Shown: positions 52,046-61,309 of the stretch, piece after piece
Layout: each line of letters opens with the position of its first letter
How positions within the stretch are numbered: position 1 is the first letter of the stretch
DNA from: Bacteroidota bacterium
Lineage (GTDB): Bacteria; Bacteroidota; Bacteroidia; Chitinophagales; Chitinophagaceae
Length of the DNA: 64,000 nucleotides
Assembly (NCBI GenBank): GCA_018267575.1
Contig: JAFDYF010000069.1
Location: forward strand, 1-64,000
Direction: 5' to 3'
Program-made: the position numbers and the translations under genes
The notes under the pieces: generated by a model
What the model was told of the DNA's origin: nothing
The model's input: the letters and a program-made list of their open reading frames with translations, nothing else
Databases searched by the model: none

Positions 52046-53791
52046 ATGGGCGATATTCAGATCAAAAAGCAGGCAAAAAAATACGATGCGGTGATTGTGG
52101 GTTCGGGAGCAGGCGGGGGAATGGCAGCCTATGTATTATCAAAAGCAGGACTTAAAGTTTGTTTGCTGGAAGCGGGGTCTGCATTTGATCCGGCTATAAA
52201 CTCGGCTCAGTTGAAAAATCCATGGGAATCACCCAGACGTGGGGCTAGTACCAAATTTCGTCCGTTCGGTGATTTTGATGGGTCCTATTGGGGATGGGAA
52301 ATTGACGGTGAGCCATATACGAAGGCAGAAGGTACCAAATGGGATTGGTGGCGTGCAAGAATGGTGGGCGGGCGTACCAACCATTGGGGACGCATTTCAC
52401 TTCGCTTTGGTCCCAAGGATTTTAAACGCAGAAGTATTGATGGGTTGGGTGATGATTGGCCGATTGGGTATGAAGATATCAAGCCCTATTATGATAAGAT
52501 AGATCAGTTGATTGGGGTGTTCGGTACCAATGAAGGTTTGCCCAACGATCCGGATGGTATTTTCCTTCCCCCACCCAAGCCAAGACTCCATGAACTATTT
52601 ATCAAAAAGGCGGCTACTGCTGTGGGTATTCCGGTTATCCCTTCCCGTTTGTCCATATTGACCAAGCAAATTAATAAGGACAGAGGTGCATGTTTCTATT
52701 GTGCACAATGTGGTCGCTCCTGCAAGGTTTATGGCGATTTTTCTTCCTCATCCGTTTTGGTAAAACCGGCATTGGCAACAGGGAATGTGGATCTGGTAAC
52801 CAATGCCATGGCCAGGGAAGTTTTGGTTGGAAGGGATGGTTTAGCGACAGGGGTTTCTTATGTAGACAAAACCGACCTGCAAGAATATCAGGTTTATGGC
52901 AGAACCGTGATCTTGGCCGCAAGTACTTGTGAAACAGCCCGCTTGTTGCTCAATTCAAAATCATCGCAGCATCCCAACGGATTGGCAAATTCCAGCAATG
53001 TGGTCGGCAAATATTTACATGATTCAACAGGTGCGGGCATGGGTGGAATCGTTCCAGCTTTGTTTGATAGAAAACGGTATAATGAAGATGGGGTAGGGGG
53101 CATGCATGTATACACTCCTTGGTGGCTCGATAATAAAAAACTCGATTTCCCTCGGGGATATCATATTGAATATGGAGGTGGTTTCGATATGCCGATGTAT
53201 GGTTTTAACTGGGGCATTGAGGAGTCGAATGGCAAATTTTTGGTGAACGGGAAACAAAAACAAGCAGGGGGCTATGGGTCTTCATTGAAAGAAGATATCC
53301 GCTTTTTATATGGCGCTGGTATTGGTATGGCGGGAAGGGGCGAAGCAGTTGCGAATATCGATAACTATTGCGAGTTAGACCCAACTGTGGTCGATAAATA
53401 CGGGATCCCTGTCCTTCGGTTTCATGTCAAGCATTCCTCATACGAGATCAATCAGGCCAAGCATATGAAAGAAACCTTTAAGGAAATACTTCATAACATG
53501 GGCGCAGTGATTACTTGGGGTGCTGAAAATGATGATAATGAAAAAAATAATTGGGGCCTCAATAATCCGGGCAATGTGATCCACGAAGCCGGTACGGTGC
53601 GTATGGGCAATGATCCAAAGACTTCAGCACTGAATAAATGGAGCCAGGCGCATGACTGTAAGAACCTTTTTTGTGTGGATGGATCTCAGTTTGTTTCACA
53701 GGCTGATAAAAATATTACTTGGACAATTCTTGCATTGTCCATGCGTGCTTCTGAAAATATTGTTGACCAAATGAAGAAACAGAATATCTAA
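52046..53791 (+). CDS. GMC-family FAD-dependent oxidoreductase
   Basis: The protein (581 residues) begins with the FAD-binding motif AVIVGSGAGGGMAAYVLSKAG and contains GGRTNHWGRISLRFG. A cysteine set, ACFYCAQCGRSC, is common in bacterial dehydrogenases of this group. The C-terminal IHEAGTVRMGNDPKTS contains the active-site His region, and SQADKNITWTILALSMRASE closes the domain. It probably oxidises a sugar or alcohol. ATG at 52046 was preferred to an upstream TTG. It forms a pair with the gene at 53850, whose family usually supplies the small subunit that carries the enzyme to the membrane. Confidence 0.93.
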   Translation: MGDIQIKKQAKKYDAVIVGSGAGGGMAAYVLSKAGLKVCLLEAGSAFDPAINSAQLKNPWESPRRGASTKFRPFGDFDGSYWGWEIDGEPYTKAEGTKWDWWRARMVGGRTNHWGRISLRFGPKDFKRRSIDGLGDDWPIGYEDIKPYYDKIDQLIGVFGTNEGLPNDPDGIFLPPPKPRLHELFIKKAATAVGIPVIPSRLSILTKQINKDRGACFYCAQCGRSCKVYGDFSSSSVLVKPALATGNVDLVTNAMAREVLVGRDGLATGVSYVDKTDLQEYQVYGRTVILAASTCETARLLLNSKSSQHPNGLANSSNVVGKYLHDSTGAGMGGIVPALFDRKRYNEDGVGGMHVYTPWWLDNKKLDFPRGYHIEYGGGFDMPMYGFNWGIEESNGKFLVNGKQKQAGGYGSSLKEDIRFLYGAGIGMAGRGEAVANIDNYCELDPTVVDKYGIPVLRFHVKHSSYEINQAKHMKETFKEILHNMGAVITWGAENDDNEKNNWGLNNPGNVIHEAGTVRMGNDPKTSALNKWSQAHDCKNLFCVDGSQFVSQADKNITWTILALSMRASENIVDQMKKQNI

Positions 53792-53849
53792 TTACCGAAA
53801 TAGGGAAGTATACACTATTCGAACATTTTTAATCGTAAATAAAAATACT

Positions 53850-54524
53850 ATGGACAGAAGAGCATCGCTTAAAACATTATTGATTGGTGGATTGTCTGCC
53901 AGTGTGATAGCGGAAGCTTGTAAGAATGCTGATAAAGTGAAGGTACAGAAACAGGATGCTGCAAGTACAAACGATGCAGATCGTATGCCGGAAGAAAAAG
54001 CGTATAATAAAAAATTAAAGGAAGAGGTTTTTTTCACTACAGATGAAATGGCTACCATTAGTGTTTTGGCGGATATCATCATCCCCAAAGATGAAGTAAG
54101 CGGAAGTGCTTCTGATGTGAAAGTGCCCGAGTTTATAGAGTTTATTGTAAAAGATCAACCTGAACATCAGGTGCCCATGCGTGGGGGGATCCGATGGCTG
54201 GAACTAGAGTCTATCAAAAGGTTCGATAAATCATTTAATAAACTTGCCCCTACGGAGCAATTGCAGATAGTGGATGATATCGCTTATCCCGAGAAGGCAA
54301 AAAAAGAGTTCTCACAAGGCGTATCATTTTTTACTTTAATGCGCAACCTCACTATCTCTGGGTTTTATACAACAGAGGTTGGGTTTAAGGATGTGGGTTA
54401 CATGGGAAACCGCCCCAACCAATGGAATGGCGTGCCTGATGATGTATTGAAAAAATACAATCTCGCATATACCGAAAAAGAATTGAAAGAATGTATCAGC
54501 TACAATAAAGCGCCGGGAGCATAA
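53850..54524 (+). CDS. Gluconate 2-dehydrogenase subunit 3 family protein
   Basis: The protein (224 residues) has an N-terminal signal MDRRASLKTLLIGGLSASVIAEACK with a twin-arginine-like pair, and a single domain with TDEMATISVLADIIIPKDEVSG. This matches the small (gamma) subunit of membrane-bound gluconate dehydrogenases, which exports and stabilises the FAD subunit. It lies 58 bases after the GMC gene and converges with the CobW gene with only 6 bases between the stops. Confidence 0.9.
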   Translation: MDRRASLKTLLIGGLSASVIAEACKNADKVKVQKQDAASTNDADRMPEEKAYNKKLKEEVFFTTDEMATISVLADIIIPKDEVSGSASDVKVPEFIEFIVKDQPEHQVPMRGGIRWLELESIKRFDKSFNKLAPTEQLQIVDDIAYPEKAKKEFSQGVSFFTLMRNLTISGFYTTEVGFKDVGYMGNRPNQWNGVPDDVLKKYNLAYTEKELKECISYNKAPGA

Positions 54525-54530
54525 GTTTTT

Positions 54531-55610
54531 TTAGGTAGCCATTCTATGTGTCGGTCTTGGGTATCCGGGCTGGAATGCCGAAAGGCTAGTGCTGATTATT
54601 TTATTTCCTGTGTGCTTCTCTATTTCTTTAATGGCATCCCTTATCAATAATTCTACGGCCTCTGGTTTCGCTTGTACTCTTGCATTGATTAGCAGCTTGC
54701 AGCCATTTGCTTTTTTATTTTCCATTTCAAGCTTCATTCCTGTTGGTGAACTAGCCGTAAAGCTGATTTTTGTTTCATCATCTAAGATGAATTTCAAATG
54801 GCCGATTGCATATTCGGCTTCCCTTATTTTCGTATAGATTAGGTTTACCAGCTTCACTGCTTCTTCTAGAGCATTGTTATCCGCACTGTTGATTTGCAGT
54901 TCCTGATCTATCCAAGCAAGCTGTGCTTCGCCTGCCGCGTAAATATCATAATCAATACTAAGTGGGTTGAGCCTACTCTCTTTCGCATCCTGTTCAAGCG
55001 TATCCAACCACAGCTCAATGCTTTCTTCGTTCAGGGAATTTTGGAACAAAAATGATTTTTCAGGATATTTTTCGTCTAAAATTATTTTGAGTTCATTGAG
55101 CGGTTCAGTAGCAATCAGGTCAATTTTGTTCACAACGATGAGCCCTGCTTCTTCGATCTGTTTGAAAAAAATATAGTTGACGCATTCCTCAAAAACAGGT
55201 GGTTTGCTTTTGAGAATTTGATATAGAAGACGGGCATCTGCAAAAACACTAAAGCTAAGCTGCGCATCTGGTTGGTAGGCCAACAATGGGTTTATCACCG
55301 TTGCTACGATATCGGTACAAGAACCAACCGATTCAGCAAAAATGGTTTGCGCCCCGGTGTTTTCGATCAATGATTGGATACGGGTTTCTAGTTGCTGAAA
55401 CTGGCAGCAGAAGCATCCATTCACAACTTGCCTGAGGGGTATGCGTTGCGCTTTGAAGAAGGCACTATCGACCAATTTCATACCTTGGTCGTTAGTGATC
55501 ACGGCCGCATTCACATTTTTCTTTTTCAGCATCATGCAAGCAAGCTGAATCGCTGTTGTTTTACCACTTCCTAAAAAACCGCTCAGTACATGGAGCTTCA
55601 ATTTTCCCAT
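54531..55610 (-). CDS. CobW/G3E family GTP-dependent metal chaperone
   Basis: The protein (359 residues) has a P-loop GTPase domain: HVLSGFLGSGKTTAIQLACM is the Walker A motif, VVNGCFCC the metal-binding Cys motif typical of CobW/ZNG1 proteins, and VVNKIDLI the GTP guanine-specificity motif. A C-terminal domain of about 150 residues follows. Such proteins insert zinc, cobalt or nickel into target enzymes. ATG at 55610 leaves a 19-base gap after the GH116 gene; a longer start would overlap it. It is probably cotranscribed with the GH116 gene. Confidence 0.9.
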   Translation of the reverse strand: MGKLKLHVLSGFLGSGKTTAIQLACMMLKKKNVNAAVITNDQGMKLVDSAFFKAQRIPLRQVVNGCFCCQFQQLETRIQSLIENTGAQTIFAESVGSCTDIVATVINPLLAYQPDAQLSFSVFADARLLYQILKSKPPVFEECVNYIFFKQIEEAGLIVVNKIDLIATEPLNELKIILDEKYPEKSFLFQNSLNEESIELWLDTLEQDAKESRLNPLSIDYDIYAAGEAQLAWIDQELQINSADNNALEEAVKLVNLIYTKIREAEYAIGHLKFILDDETKISFTASSPTGMKLEMENKKANGCKLLINARVQAKPEAVELLIRDAIKEIEKHTGNKIISTSLSAFQPGYPRPTHRMAT

Positions 55611-55629
55611 TTCTTTGGTTCTTTGATCG

Positions 55630-58266
55630 TCATGCCTTAATCGGATTGCCACCTATTATTATCTGTTCAGCCTCTAGCTTTCCAAAATAGGTTTTTATAT
55701 TGGGCTTTCCTTCTTTTAAGCTTACCGTACCAAAACCCGTTGCAGTGGAAAGAAAACAGGTGAAGTCACCAATTTGTGAATCTATATGCAGGGTTTTTTC
55801 AACTGCATCGTATCGCAAACCGGTAAGGCCTTGCAGCAAGCTATAACTTGACATGGCCCTTGCGTACCAGTGCCCACACTCATATTCATTAAAAGGGTTG
55901 CGAGCCCTTCCATCATATCTTTCACGGCAGGTGCGCACAATCTCCAGCCCCTCTTTCACTTTGCCCATGAGCATTAGATGGGATGCCACTTGATACTCGA
56001 TGCCCGTCCATACCTCATCACTATAAACAAATGGTAAAGACAGTTTTCCTCCCTTTGGCCAAGTGCAAAGCAATAGCCCACCTTCCTTGCCCAAGGCATA
56101 GGATGGCCGTTGAGGGTTGGCATGCTCGGAAAGGTCCTTTTTCAGATTGTATTTATGGATAGCCAATAAATGGCTCTTGATTTTTTGTGAGTCGATAAAA
56201 TCATCCAATCCACATACCTTCCCAATCCAGGCACCCAGTACGCCATCACTTAGACAGCCTGTTCCATATTGATATTTGGGTCCTTCTTTTTGAAGAATGG
56301 CAATGGCTTCAGCCGAATAATCACCGCCAAATGATTTTGCTTTGGCGGGGTCTGGCGCATTCAGTCCCTTGTATTCGATATCCTGAAAAAAATATTCCCC
56401 ATTGTACAAATGCGTTTCTATAAATTCCTTTCCTTTTTTATATAGCTCAGCATACTTACTCGTATCTTTTCCCAGATAATTGCCCATGGCGATGATGGCA
56501 TGCAATGCACCCAAATAAAAACTGGTGCACATGCCATCCGGGCCCCAGAATTCAATGTCGTAAGTGTTGTGGTGTGGCTCTTCCACTATCCCTTTGTTAC
56601 GTGGATCCCAAACCCCGATGCAGTAGTCCATGCTTTTTTGAACCATCGGGAATATACGTTTTAGCCATTGGGAGTCGCCACTGATACGCCAATCGCGATA
56701 TACTTTCATAATGCCACCCAATTGCCCATCGGCAGCGGCATAGAAATCGTGTTTCAATGGACTTATGGGCATATTGGTTCTAAAACCTTGGTGTCCTTCC
56801 TTATTCTGGTTCTCACAAAATTCGGTGTTACGAAGTGTGCGTTCTAATGAAGGAAAAAGATGGGGCATCGCTTGTGCATAATTCCAAACATGGGTACAGG
56901 ATCCGTGGCAACAACCATCGTTATCGCTACAACCCTCCCAACTCCACAAACGACCATCATATTGCCTCAATACAGTTGGGGATTTTAATATGCTAAGGTT
57001 GGCTGCAACTGCTTCCATCACTTCAGGCGGAAGGGTACTCGCATAAAAAGCTTTTTGGAAAAGCCTTGATTTATCATGAAGATCTTGATAGTTCTTTTCC
57101 CAGTAACCGATCACCTCATTGATATTCTCAAATTGGCTACAATACCATGGTTTGTAGTTGGGCGAGGCGGTTTTTTTCCCTTCTGCCACACCTAGGTCTG
57201 CTGGCGAAGCGCAACATCCATTTTCTGGATTGCAATCTTTTTTCTCATCCTCCACCACATCCCCAATATGCAGGTCTGTTTCTGGCATATACCATGACAT
57301 CATTACCCTGATGGTTTTGGTTTTGCCGGGCATCAATGTAAAAGGCACGTATAATGAAGCGCCGGGTGCATCTTTTTCCACAGGTGCGGTTGTGCTCCAG
57401 ATGCCATCACGGATATTGTTCCATGCCATGGTCAATGGGTCCCACCATCCGCCACGAAACCAGCAATGATCCACTACTGTATTTTCTTGATCGGTACAAA
57501 TAGCGAAGCTACCTTCCAGATAAGGTTTTTCTTTGGTCCCTTCCTGAACCAGTACAAAACCATTTTCGGTTTTGTCGATTCGGTTCTTGGTCTCATCGTT
57601 CTTGGCAAGGAAATTACTGGTATTGAAAGAGAAAATAGCTTCCAGTAATTTGGTGCTTTTATTGGTGAATTGATATTCTACTGCACCCACCGGGAGACTG
57701 GAATTATCAGTATCGGTAGGAATAAAAGGGCTCCAACCGATCATTTTAACGGCAATGGGTATGTCATTATCTTCCAGACGGATTTCCCCAAAAGGGAATT
57801 GGGTGGAGAAAACTGATTTTTGAAAACGGGGTAGACCAAATGTAGTGTGCTCTGCACCGTTGGCGGTACCGGGCTTGCCAAAAATTTTCCAATCTGGCAC
57901 AGGACCTTCCAACACCTTGGCCCCATTTTTTAGGTCCTTTACTTTTATAGCCGCAAACAGACCGGGCTCATTGAATACTTCGGGCTTATTGTGGACACTC
58001 ATGTGTGAAATGCAGCCAGTACCCTCAAGACAGAACATCCCGGCTCCCATACCACCGATGGGAAAAGCAAGTCGGTTCAGATAGGCATTTTCATAAACCC
58101 CATTGAATTTTCGGGTACTGGTCGCTGTGGTTTGCTCCTGGACTTGTTCTTCTTGATTCTTATTTGGCTCTTTTGCAGATATCAGTGAAACTGGGGCTAC
58201 TATGGTACCCGCACTCCCAATAGCAATCTTTTTTAGGAATGACCGGCGGTCGTTATTTTCTTTCAT
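55630..58266 (-). CDS. GH116 family glycoside hydrolase
   Basis: This secreted enzyme (878 residues) has a Tat-like signal NDRRSFLKKIAIGSAGTIVA. The family residues are visible: WSWEGCSDNDGCCHGSCTHV (Glu444 is a likely nucleophile), HNTYDIEFWGPDG (Asp570, the predicted acid/base, with Thr568), and FNEYECGHWYARAM (substrate-binding Glu and Arg). The pattern Thr-x-Asp and Glu-x8-Arg matches the T/D and E/R pairs reported for a bacterial GH116 beta-glucosidase. Members act on beta-glucosides, xylosides or N-acetylglucosaminides; the substrate is unknown. The start is ATG at 58266. It precedes the CobW gene by 19 bases. Confidence 0.9.
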   Translation of the reverse strand: MKENNDRRSFLKKIAIGSAGTIVAPVSLISAKEPNKNQEEQVQEQTTATSTRKFNGVYENAYLNRLAFPIGGMGAGMFCLEGTGCISHMSVHNKPEVFNEPGLFAAIKVKDLKNGAKVLEGPVPDWKIFGKPGTANGAEHTTFGLPRFQKSVFSTQFPFGEIRLEDNDIPIAVKMIGWSPFIPTDTDNSSLPVGAVEYQFTNKSTKLLEAIFSFNTSNFLAKNDETKNRIDKTENGFVLVQEGTKEKPYLEGSFAICTDQENTVVDHCWFRGGWWDPLTMAWNNIRDGIWSTTAPVEKDAPGASLYVPFTLMPGKTKTIRVMMSWYMPETDLHIGDVVEDEKKDCNPENGCCASPADLGVAEGKKTASPNYKPWYCSQFENINEVIGYWEKNYQDLHDKSRLFQKAFYASTLPPEVMEAVAANLSILKSPTVLRQYDGRLWSWEGCSDNDGCCHGSCTHVWNYAQAMPHLFPSLERTLRNTEFCENQNKEGHQGFRTNMPISPLKHDFYAAADGQLGGIMKVYRDWRISGDSQWLKRIFPMVQKSMDYCIGVWDPRNKGIVEEPHHNTYDIEFWGPDGMCTSFYLGALHAIIAMGNYLGKDTSKYAELYKKGKEFIETHLYNGEYFFQDIEYKGLNAPDPAKAKSFGGDYSAEAIAILQKEGPKYQYGTGCLSDGVLGAWIGKVCGLDDFIDSQKIKSHLLAIHKYNLKKDLSEHANPQRPSYALGKEGGLLLCTWPKGGKLSLPFVYSDEVWTGIEYQVASHLMLMGKVKEGLEIVRTCRERYDGRARNPFNEYECGHWYARAMSSYSLLQGLTGLRYDAVEKTLHIDSQIGDFTCFLSTATGFGTVSLKEGKPNIKTYFGKLEAEQIIIGGNPIKA

Positions 58267-58348
58267 GAGCAATTATTAGTAGGGATAAATTTAAATCTTT
58301 ATTCTTTTTTGAAAGATTTTTTTGGACAGGGCATAAAACCCCTATGGC

Positions 58349-58367
58349 TTAACCAGAAATTGGTTAA
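58349..58367. promoter_or_regulatory. Short palindrome upstream of GH116
   Basis: TTAACCA (58349-58355), GAAAT, TGGTTAA (58361-58367) is a perfect 7-base inverted repeat in the 234-base region upstream of the GH116 start. It has the size of a dimeric regulator's operator. No binding protein is known. Confidence 0.45.
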
Positions 58368-58500
58368 AGAGATTGGGCTCAATGTTATTCTAGTAGAGGT
58401 AAAATAATAAAGAGAAACCTTTAAGGAAACAGCAAAGGTGAACCATCAAACCAACTGCATGGTGGCGATATTGGACATTTTCTATTGGTTCGCGATTAGT

Positions 58501-58788
58501 TTATTTTTCTTTGATAGCGCCAGCCGGGTTTTTTAAAAAATCATCCTTGCATTCTTTTGAGCAAAACCCATATACTTTGCCGTTATAATGGCAGGTGTCT
58601 TCGATGCCAGCGGTCAATGGCATGCCGCAAGAAAGGTCAATCTTGTTATCGACCATACTGGTTGTAAATTTTGCTTTGGGTTTGGTACTTGAGGAATCGG
58701 CTGGGCTGGCTTTGGGGTCAGCCTGTTTAGGATTATTGCAAGAAGCAAGAATGAAAACTAATAAAGCGGCGAAGGTTACACTTTTCAT
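58501..58788 (-). CDS. YHS-domain lipoprotein
   Basis: The protein (95 residues) has a lipoprotein signal (LVFILASCNNPK, Cys near residue 17), a Pro/Ser/Lys linker, and a domain reading MVDNKIDLSCGMPLTAGIED, TCHYNGKVYGFCSKECKDDF. This is the YHS (TRASH-like) metal-binding pattern: Cys-Gly-Met and Cys-x3-Cys with an aromatic core. It probably binds a transition metal in the envelope. The ATG at 58788 was chosen over a longer start because it directly begins a signal. It is divergent from the ferric-reductase-like gene, and both share a 195-base region. Confidence 0.88.
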   Translation of the reverse strand: MKSVTFAALLVFILASCNNPKQADPKASPADSSSTKPKAKFTTSMVDNKIDLSCGMPLTAGIEDTCHYNGKVYGFCSKECKDDFLKNPAGAIKEK

Positions 58789-58983
58789 AAACACCTGTTT
58801 AAAATAGGAGTAGTTAATATTTTTTTGATTGATAAATCCATTGCAATTTACTAAGAGTTTTTTATTGTGGGACATCGAAAGATTTTATGTTTTCATTAGT
58901 ATGCAGAAATGAGTACGAATGCACAAATAAATTAAATTGCCAGTTATTGTGAAAAGAAATGCCCGCTAACCTTTATTTTTTAT

Positions 58984-59583
58984 ATGACTGATGTCGATAT
59001 TCTTGCGCTTTCCAATTTTGCTGGTCTTGCAGCAACGGTAACCCTTAGTTTCAATTTTTTGCTGGGCATGTTATTGTCAACAGGCTACAAAAGAAATACA
59101 GTTTGGAAAAAACTCCCTATACGTTTACGGCAATTGGACGTGAATAACCTGCACAATTGTACAGCCTATTTGGCGCTGGTACTGGCTGTTTTACATCCTT
59201 TGTTTTTACTTTTTGCTCCCAGTTTGAAATTTGGTATAGTTGATATTGTATTCCCAACACATGCGCCTCACCAAAAATGGATAGTGGCCATGGGCACGGT
59301 TTCCCTGGCTGCATTAATGACGGTGATCTTGACTACCCAAAAAATAATCAAACAGCAAATAGGCTTTCGTTCTTGGAAAAACATACACCTGATTTCCTAT
59401 GGAATGGCCATATTGTTTGTGGCACATGGGCTTATGATGGACCCAGATCTAAAAGACCGCCCCGTTGACTTTTTTGATGGGGAAAAATTGTTATCGGTTT
59501 TTTGTGGGTTGCTATTGTTTACCGCAGGAATATTTCGATATCGATTACACCTGCAAAACAAGAAGAGGCTGGGGCTTTCCTAA
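58984..59583 (+). CDS. Ferric reductase-like transmembrane protein
   Basis: The protein (199 residues) has about six membrane segments. Its His residues fall in the heme-binding pattern of ferric reductase transmembrane domains: NLHNCTAY and LAVLHPLFLL in one helix pair, and NIHLISYG with FVAHGLMMD in another. It lacks the cytoplasmic FAD/NAD(P) domain, so it would transfer electrons only with partner proteins. A lone domain like this is common in bacteria, for example in MsrQ-like subunits. It is divergent from the YHS lipoprotein gene, which suggests metal handling. Confidence 0.82.
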   Translation: MTDVDILALSNFAGLAATVTLSFNFLLGMLLSTGYKRNTVWKKLPIRLRQLDVNNLHNCTAYLALVLAVLHPLFLLFAPSLKFGIVDIVFPTHAPHQKWIVAMGTVSLAALMTVILTTQKIIKQQIGFRSWKNIHLISYGMAILFVAHGLMMDPDLKDRPVDFFDGEKLLSVFCGLLLFTAGIFRYRLHLQNKKRLGLS

Positions 59584-59654
59584 TAAAACAGTCTTGTCAT
59601 TGGGAATTCATAAAAAATGGGAATTTTTTAATTTTTTCATAAAGGCTTGAATTG

Positions 59655-59682
59655 TTGCTTTGGAAAAAACAAACTAACCTTG
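59655..59682 (+). promoter_or_regulatory. Putative promoter of the SMR transporter gene
   Basis: TTG at 59655-59657 and TAACCTTG at 59675-59682, with 17 bases between, fit the Bacteroidota -33/-7 consensus with one mismatch. The ATG is 18 bases past the -7 box. Confidence 0.45.
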
Positions 59683-59700
59683 CATGTTTTTAGTTTTAAT

Positions 59701-60015
59701 ATGAAATGGATTATACTAGGTATCGGTATCTTGTTTGAAGTGCTTGGCACCATTAGCATGAAATATGCTGAGGGATTTACCAAGCTGGTTCCTTCCATTT
59801 TGGTATTCCTGTTTTATGGGATCAGTCTGGCGGCACTCGTTTTTGTGCTAGAGAAAATGCAGGTTAGTATTGCCTATGCTATTTGGGCAAGTGCGGGCAC
59901 AGCACTGATAGCCATCATTGGCATGCTATTCTTCAAGGAACCTTTTTCTATGGTCAAAATGATTTCAATTTCGCTAATCATCTTAGGTATTCTAGGTTTG
60001 GAGCTTTTCGATTAA
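59701..60015 (+). CDS. SMR family small multidrug-type transporter
   Basis: The protein (104 residues) has four membrane helices and the SMR pattern: ILGIGILFEVLGTISMKYAEGF at the start, with the essential Glu in helix 1, and QVSIAYAIWASAGTALIAIIG (conserved Trp and Gly) in helix 3. The end is SISLIILGILGLELFD. SMR proteins work as dimers and export cationic compounds such as quaternary amines or guanidinium. ATG at 59701 gives the family length. It lies 9 bases before the acyl-reductase-like gene. Confidence 0.93.
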   Translation: MKWIILGIGILFEVLGTISMKYAEGFTKLVPSILVFLFYGISLAALVFVLEKMQVSIAYAIWASAGTALIAIIGMLFFKEPFSMVKMISISLIILGILGLELFD

Positions 60016-60024
60016 TAAAATTGT

Positions 60025-61188
60025 ATGAATATTTTTTTGACGGGATCAACCGGTTTTTTGGGTGGGGAGTTGTTGGTAAGTCTTTCAAAGCGTTCGGATA
60101 TAAATAAGATTTATTGTTTTATTAGGCCAGATAATGAAAATGATGTGCTGGCCAGACTTAAAAAAGTGTTTGATGTTCATGGGGATTTTTTTGATCAGGA
60201 AAAGATCATTCCCATCTCGGGCAATTTATTTGATGCCCATTTGACCCAATCGCTGCAAGCAAACAAAGTGCTGGAGGATACCGAAGTAATCATCCATGCG
60301 GCAGCCAACACTTCTTTTTCCCGGATTTTTGATGATATGCTCGAACAGGTGAATATTGCTGGGTTGGAGAAATTATTGATCTGGGCCAAGCAGCTTCCCC
60401 ATCTTTCCACTTTTTTATATATCGGCACGGCAACGATTTGTGGCAAGGAAATAAATAACAGGGAGGTACATGAAGATGAATCGCCCAATCTATCTGTGCA
60501 ACATTTGGTCCGATATACCTATACCAAAATGCAGGGGGAATTATTGTTGAATAAGCATCTTCCCAATGAAAAAATATTAATAGCAAGACCCTCGATTATT
60601 ATGGGAGATAGCAGACCTGTTACCCCTCGGTCACCGGTAATTTTATGGGCTGTGGCAACCATTAACCAACTGCGGTTAAACCCCGTGAACGAACATGCTA
60701 TGCTAGACATGATACCTGTGGACTATGCGGCGAATGCTATTGTGGAGCTACTGTTCGCTAACAGAAAACACCAGGTTTATCATATCTCCTCAGGCAAAGT
60801 GGCTGCAACCTCTGCGGAAAAGCTGGCGGTTTCTTTAGCTGGATATTTTAAAGATTTGCCTGCATTTGTGTTCACTGACAAATCCATGCTTGTCCAAATC
60901 AAACAATGGGCAAAAGGAAGGTTGAAATCTGGCAGCAGCCTATACAACTACCAAAGCCATCTCGATTATTGGAAAGAAGCATTTACCGACCCGGGTACTA
61001 TCCGCATTTTATTGGCAGGATTGGCTCCTTATTTCGAATTTATGGAACTGGGGCAGGCTTTTGACAATAGCAGGTTATTGCAGGATGTACCGAAGGTGAA
61101 GCAGTCGGTACCTGCAGAGGTTTATATCAAGCATTGTATGGAGTATATTGGTAAAATAAATATACAGGAAGGGGCAATCGACCCTTGA
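60025..61188 (+). CDS. SDR family oxidoreductase, fatty acyl/thioester reductase-like
   Basis: The protein (387 residues) is an extended SDR. MNIFLTGSTGFLGGELLVSL carries the Gly-rich NAD(P)-binding motif, and YTYTKMQGELLL provides the Tyr and Lys of the active site. The LFDAHLTQ and IIHAAANTSFSR segments and the C-terminal tail match the NAD_binding_4 group (male-sterility or thioester-reductase-like proteins), which reduce acyl-CoA or acyl-carrier-protein thioesters. Its substrate is unknown. It lies 9 bases after the SMR gene, so the two are likely cotranscribed. Confidence 0.88.
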   Translation: MNIFLTGSTGFLGGELLVSLSKRSDINKIYCFIRPDNENDVLARLKKVFDVHGDFFDQEKIIPISGNLFDAHLTQSLQANKVLEDTEVIIHAAANTSFSRIFDDMLEQVNIAGLEKLLIWAKQLPHLSTFLYIGTATICGKEINNREVHEDESPNLSVQHLVRYTYTKMQGELLLNKHLPNEKILIARPSIIMGDSRPVTPRSPVILWAVATINQLRLNPVNEHAMLDMIPVDYAANAIVELLFANRKHQVYHISSGKVAATSAEKLAVSLAGYFKDLPAFVFTDKSMLVQIKQWAKGRLKSGSSLYNYQSHLDYWKEAFTDPGTIRILLAGLAPYFEFMELGQAFDNSRLLQDVPKVKQSVPAEVYIKHCMEYIGKINIQEGAIDP

Positions 61189-61309
61189 TGAAAAGTGGTT
61201 CTTGGATATTCATCTACGTTATACTGTTGGGGTGGATCTTTTTACTGACTTTTAAAGGGAATTTGTTATTTTCAGTTTTCAATACAAAACTCCTGACAAA
61301 AAGATTGCC

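Noticed and set aside
55611..55652. Longer start of the CobW gene overlapping GH116
   Set aside because: The ATG at 55610 begins just before the Walker A strand, and the upstream extension would overlap the GH116 stop codon.
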